Assembly (NCBI GenBank): GCA_946187365.1
Contig: CAMHRD010000085.1
Coordinates: 1-5,868 of the forward strand
Direction: 5' to 3'
DNA from: an uncultured Bacteroidales bacterium
GTDB lineage: Bacteria; Bacteroidota; Bacteroidia; Bacteroidales; UBA932
Length of the DNA stretch: 5,868 bases
Position numbers and translations under genes: made by a program. Shown here one piece after another: positions 4,359 through 5,868 of this stretch (the first letter of the stretch is position 1; the number at the start of each line of letters is the position of its first letter). Under the pieces are notes generated by a model. The model searched no databases. It was not told the origin of the DNA and worked only from the letters and a program-made list of their open reading frames with translations.

Positions 4359-5849
4359 ATGCAGCAGAAAACTAACAAAACGGACTTTGACCAGATAGTT
4401 CTGGAGGGTCTTACATTCGATGACGTTCTTCTTGTTCCGGCTAAGTCCGGAGTGCTTCCAAGAGAGGTAAACATCTCTTCAAAATTCACCAGAGAGATAA
4501 CCTTGCAGGTTCCAATAGTATCTGCTGCAATGGATACCGTAACAGATTTCAATATGGCAATAGCCATTGCAAGAGAGGGAGGTATAGGTGTCATTCACAA
4601 GAATATGCCTATTGAGATGCAGGCAGACCAGGTACGCCGCGTAAAGAGAGCGGAGAACGGAATGATCTTTGACCCAATCACCATCTCCCCGGATGCCGTT
4701 GTGGCAGACGCACTTAGAATGATGGCGGAGAACCACATTGGCGGAATTCCTGTTGTGGACAAGAACAACAAACTCATAGGAATTGTTACCAACAGAGACC
4801 TCCGCTTTGTTTCAAACAAGAGGACTCCTATCTCTACAATAATGACCAGCGAGCACCTGGTAACCACCACAAAGACAGACCTTAAGGAGGCTACCCGTTT
4901 GCTTCAAAAATATAGAATTGAGAAACTTCCGGTAGTTAACAAGCAGGGCGAACTGGTTGGACTCATTACTTATAAGGACATTACCAAGATTAAGGATAAT
5001 CCTAACGCAAGCAAGGATTCAATGGGCCGTTTGATGACGGCTGCCGCAGTGGGCGTTACCGCAGATGTTATAAACAGAGTTGAGATGCTCTCTGAGGCGG
5101 GAGTTGATGCAATAGTAATTGATACCGCTCACGGTCACTCAATGGGCGTTATGGAGACAATAAAGAAGGTTAGAAAACAGTTCAAGAACCTTCAGATAGT
5201 TGCCGGAAACATTGCTACGGCAGAGGGCGCTAAAGCACTGGCGGAGTGCGGTGTAGATGCCGTTAAGGTGGGTATAGGACCGGGCTCCATCTGTACAACC
5301 AGAGTTGTTGCAGGAGTGGGCGTTCCTCAACTCTCTGCAATTATGCTTGCAAGCAAGGCACTCAAGGGAACCGGAATTCCAATCATTGGTGACGGCGGAA
5401 TCCGTTACTCAGGAGATATAGTGAAGGCTTTGGCCGCAGGTGCAAGCACCATTATGGCAGGGTCTTTGTTTGCAGGTGTGGAGGAGTCTCCTGGAGAGAC
5501 CATCATCCTCAACGGAAGAAAGTTCAAATCTTACAGAGGAATGGGTTCTTTGGAGGCAATGCAGCAGGGTTCAAAGGACAGATACTTCCAGGATATGGAG
5601 GACGATGTAAAGAAACTTGTGCCGGAGGGAATCGTAGCACAGGTGCCTTACAAGGGAAGTCTGAACGAGGTCATCTACCAGATGGCGGGCGGACTCAGAG
5701 CCGGAATGGGATACTGCGGCGCGCCTGATATTGAGACTCTTAGAAAGGCTAAGTTTGTAAGGATAACAGCTGCGGGTGTAAGAGAGAACCACCCTCATGA
5801 TGTAACAATCACACGTGAGGCTCCTAACTATTCGAGACCGAACGAGTAA
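4359..5849 (+). CDS. guaB: Inosine-5'-monophosphate dehydrogenase
   Basis: This 496-residue protein is a full-length IMP dehydrogenase. It oxidises IMP to XMP with NAD+, the first committed step of GTP synthesis, in the cytoplasm. The N-terminal barrel segment contains LTFDDVLLVP (18-27) and SAAMDTVTD (55-63). Two CBS domains, the regulatory Bateman module, follow (about 100-152 and 160-213). The barrel then resumes with IDTAHGHS (254-261), the catalytic loop GIGPGSICTTR (305-315, nucleophile C312), GDGGIRYSGD (344-353) and YRGMGSLEAM (392-401). The mobile flap has the Arg-Tyr pair R408-Y409, and the C-terminus has ENHPHD and NYSRPNE. Every catalytic element is present and length is normal for bacteria (about 485-505). 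The ATG is preceded by an A-rich leader without a Shine-Dalgarno sequence. After the TAA only 19 bp remain, with no feature visible in them. Confidence 0.98.
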   Translation: MQQKTNKTDFDQIVLEGLTFDDVLLVPAKSGVLPREVNISSKFTREITLQVPIVSAAMDTVTDFNMAIAIAREGGIGVIHKNMPIEMQADQVRRVKRAENGMIFDPITISPDAVVADALRMMAENHIGGIPVVDKNNKLIGIVTNRDLRFVSNKRTPISTIMTSEHLVTTTKTDLKEATRLLQKYRIEKLPVVNKQGELVGLITYKDITKIKDNPNASKDSMGRLMTAAAVGVTADVINRVEMLSEAGVDAIVIDTAHGHSMGVMETIKKVRKQFKNLQIVAGNIATAEGAKALAECGVDAVKVGIGPGSICTTRVVAGVGVPQLSAIMLASKALKGTGIPIIGDGGIRYSGDIVKALAAGASTIMAGSLFAGVEESPGETIILNGRKFKSYRGMGSLEAMQQGSKDRYFQDMEDDVKKLVPEGIVAQVPYKGSLNEVIYQMAGGLRAGMGYCGAPDIETLRKAKFVRITAAGVRENHPHDVTITREAPNYSRPNE

Positions 5850-5868
5850 AAATTGATTATTTCAGATA

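Noticed and set aside
4238..4870. Minus-strand open frames antisense to the start of guaB (118, 91 and 85 codons)
   Set aside because: They overlap each other and the strongly conserved guaB frame, and show no protein-like motif.

Overview
This window looks like an ordinary chromosomal segment of a Bacteroidota bacterium, most likely order Bacteroidales. Three lines of evidence support that. Promoter-like sites follow the Bacteroidota TTTG / TAnnTTTG pattern with a 19-20 bp spacer, not TTGACA/TATAAT. Start codons lack Shine-Dalgarno sequences and have A-rich leaders. The gene content (S15, IMP dehydrogenase, a murein-peptide endopeptidase/epimerase pair, a YhcC-type radical SAM protein) fits the group. 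I see no mobile element, CRISPR array, tRNA, rRNA or clear intrinsic terminator, and coding density is very high. The longest stretch without a gene is about 91 bp.

Layout from left to right. (1) The left edge holds the first 25 codons of rpsO (ribosomal protein S15) on the minus strand, with a well-formed promoter and a short leader hairpin. (2) A divergent plus-strand gene encodes a compact YgjP/DUF45-type HExxH metallopeptidase. It ends 2 bp from the end of the next, convergent gene. (3) A minus-strand run of three closely spaced genes is probably one operon, transcribed leftward from about 3331: a Sec-exported SH3b-NlpC/P60 endopeptidase, a Tat-exported enolase-superfamily dipeptide epimerase, and a small acidic protein of unknown function. 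(4) A divergent plus-strand yhcC gene encodes a TIGR01212-type radical SAM protein. (5) guaB (IMP dehydrogenase with CBS domains) follows on the plus strand with its own promoter and ends 19 bp before the window edge.

How the genes work together. The endopeptidase and epimerase belong to one recognised pathway. The first is expected to release L-Ala-D-Glu from cell-wall peptides, and the second to convert it to L-Ala-L-Glu for ordinary peptide catabolism. Both carry export signals, so the chemistry is probably extracytoplasmic. The other genes are housekeeping or poorly characterised and have no obvious functional link to that pair.

I found no convincing undescribed multi-gene system. The observations most worth a second look are regulatory or organisational: a symmetric pair of back-to-back promoters between the endopeptidase and yhcC genes, a nested dyad spanning the guaB promoter and start, the exported epimerase with its unknown operon partner, and the rpsO leader.
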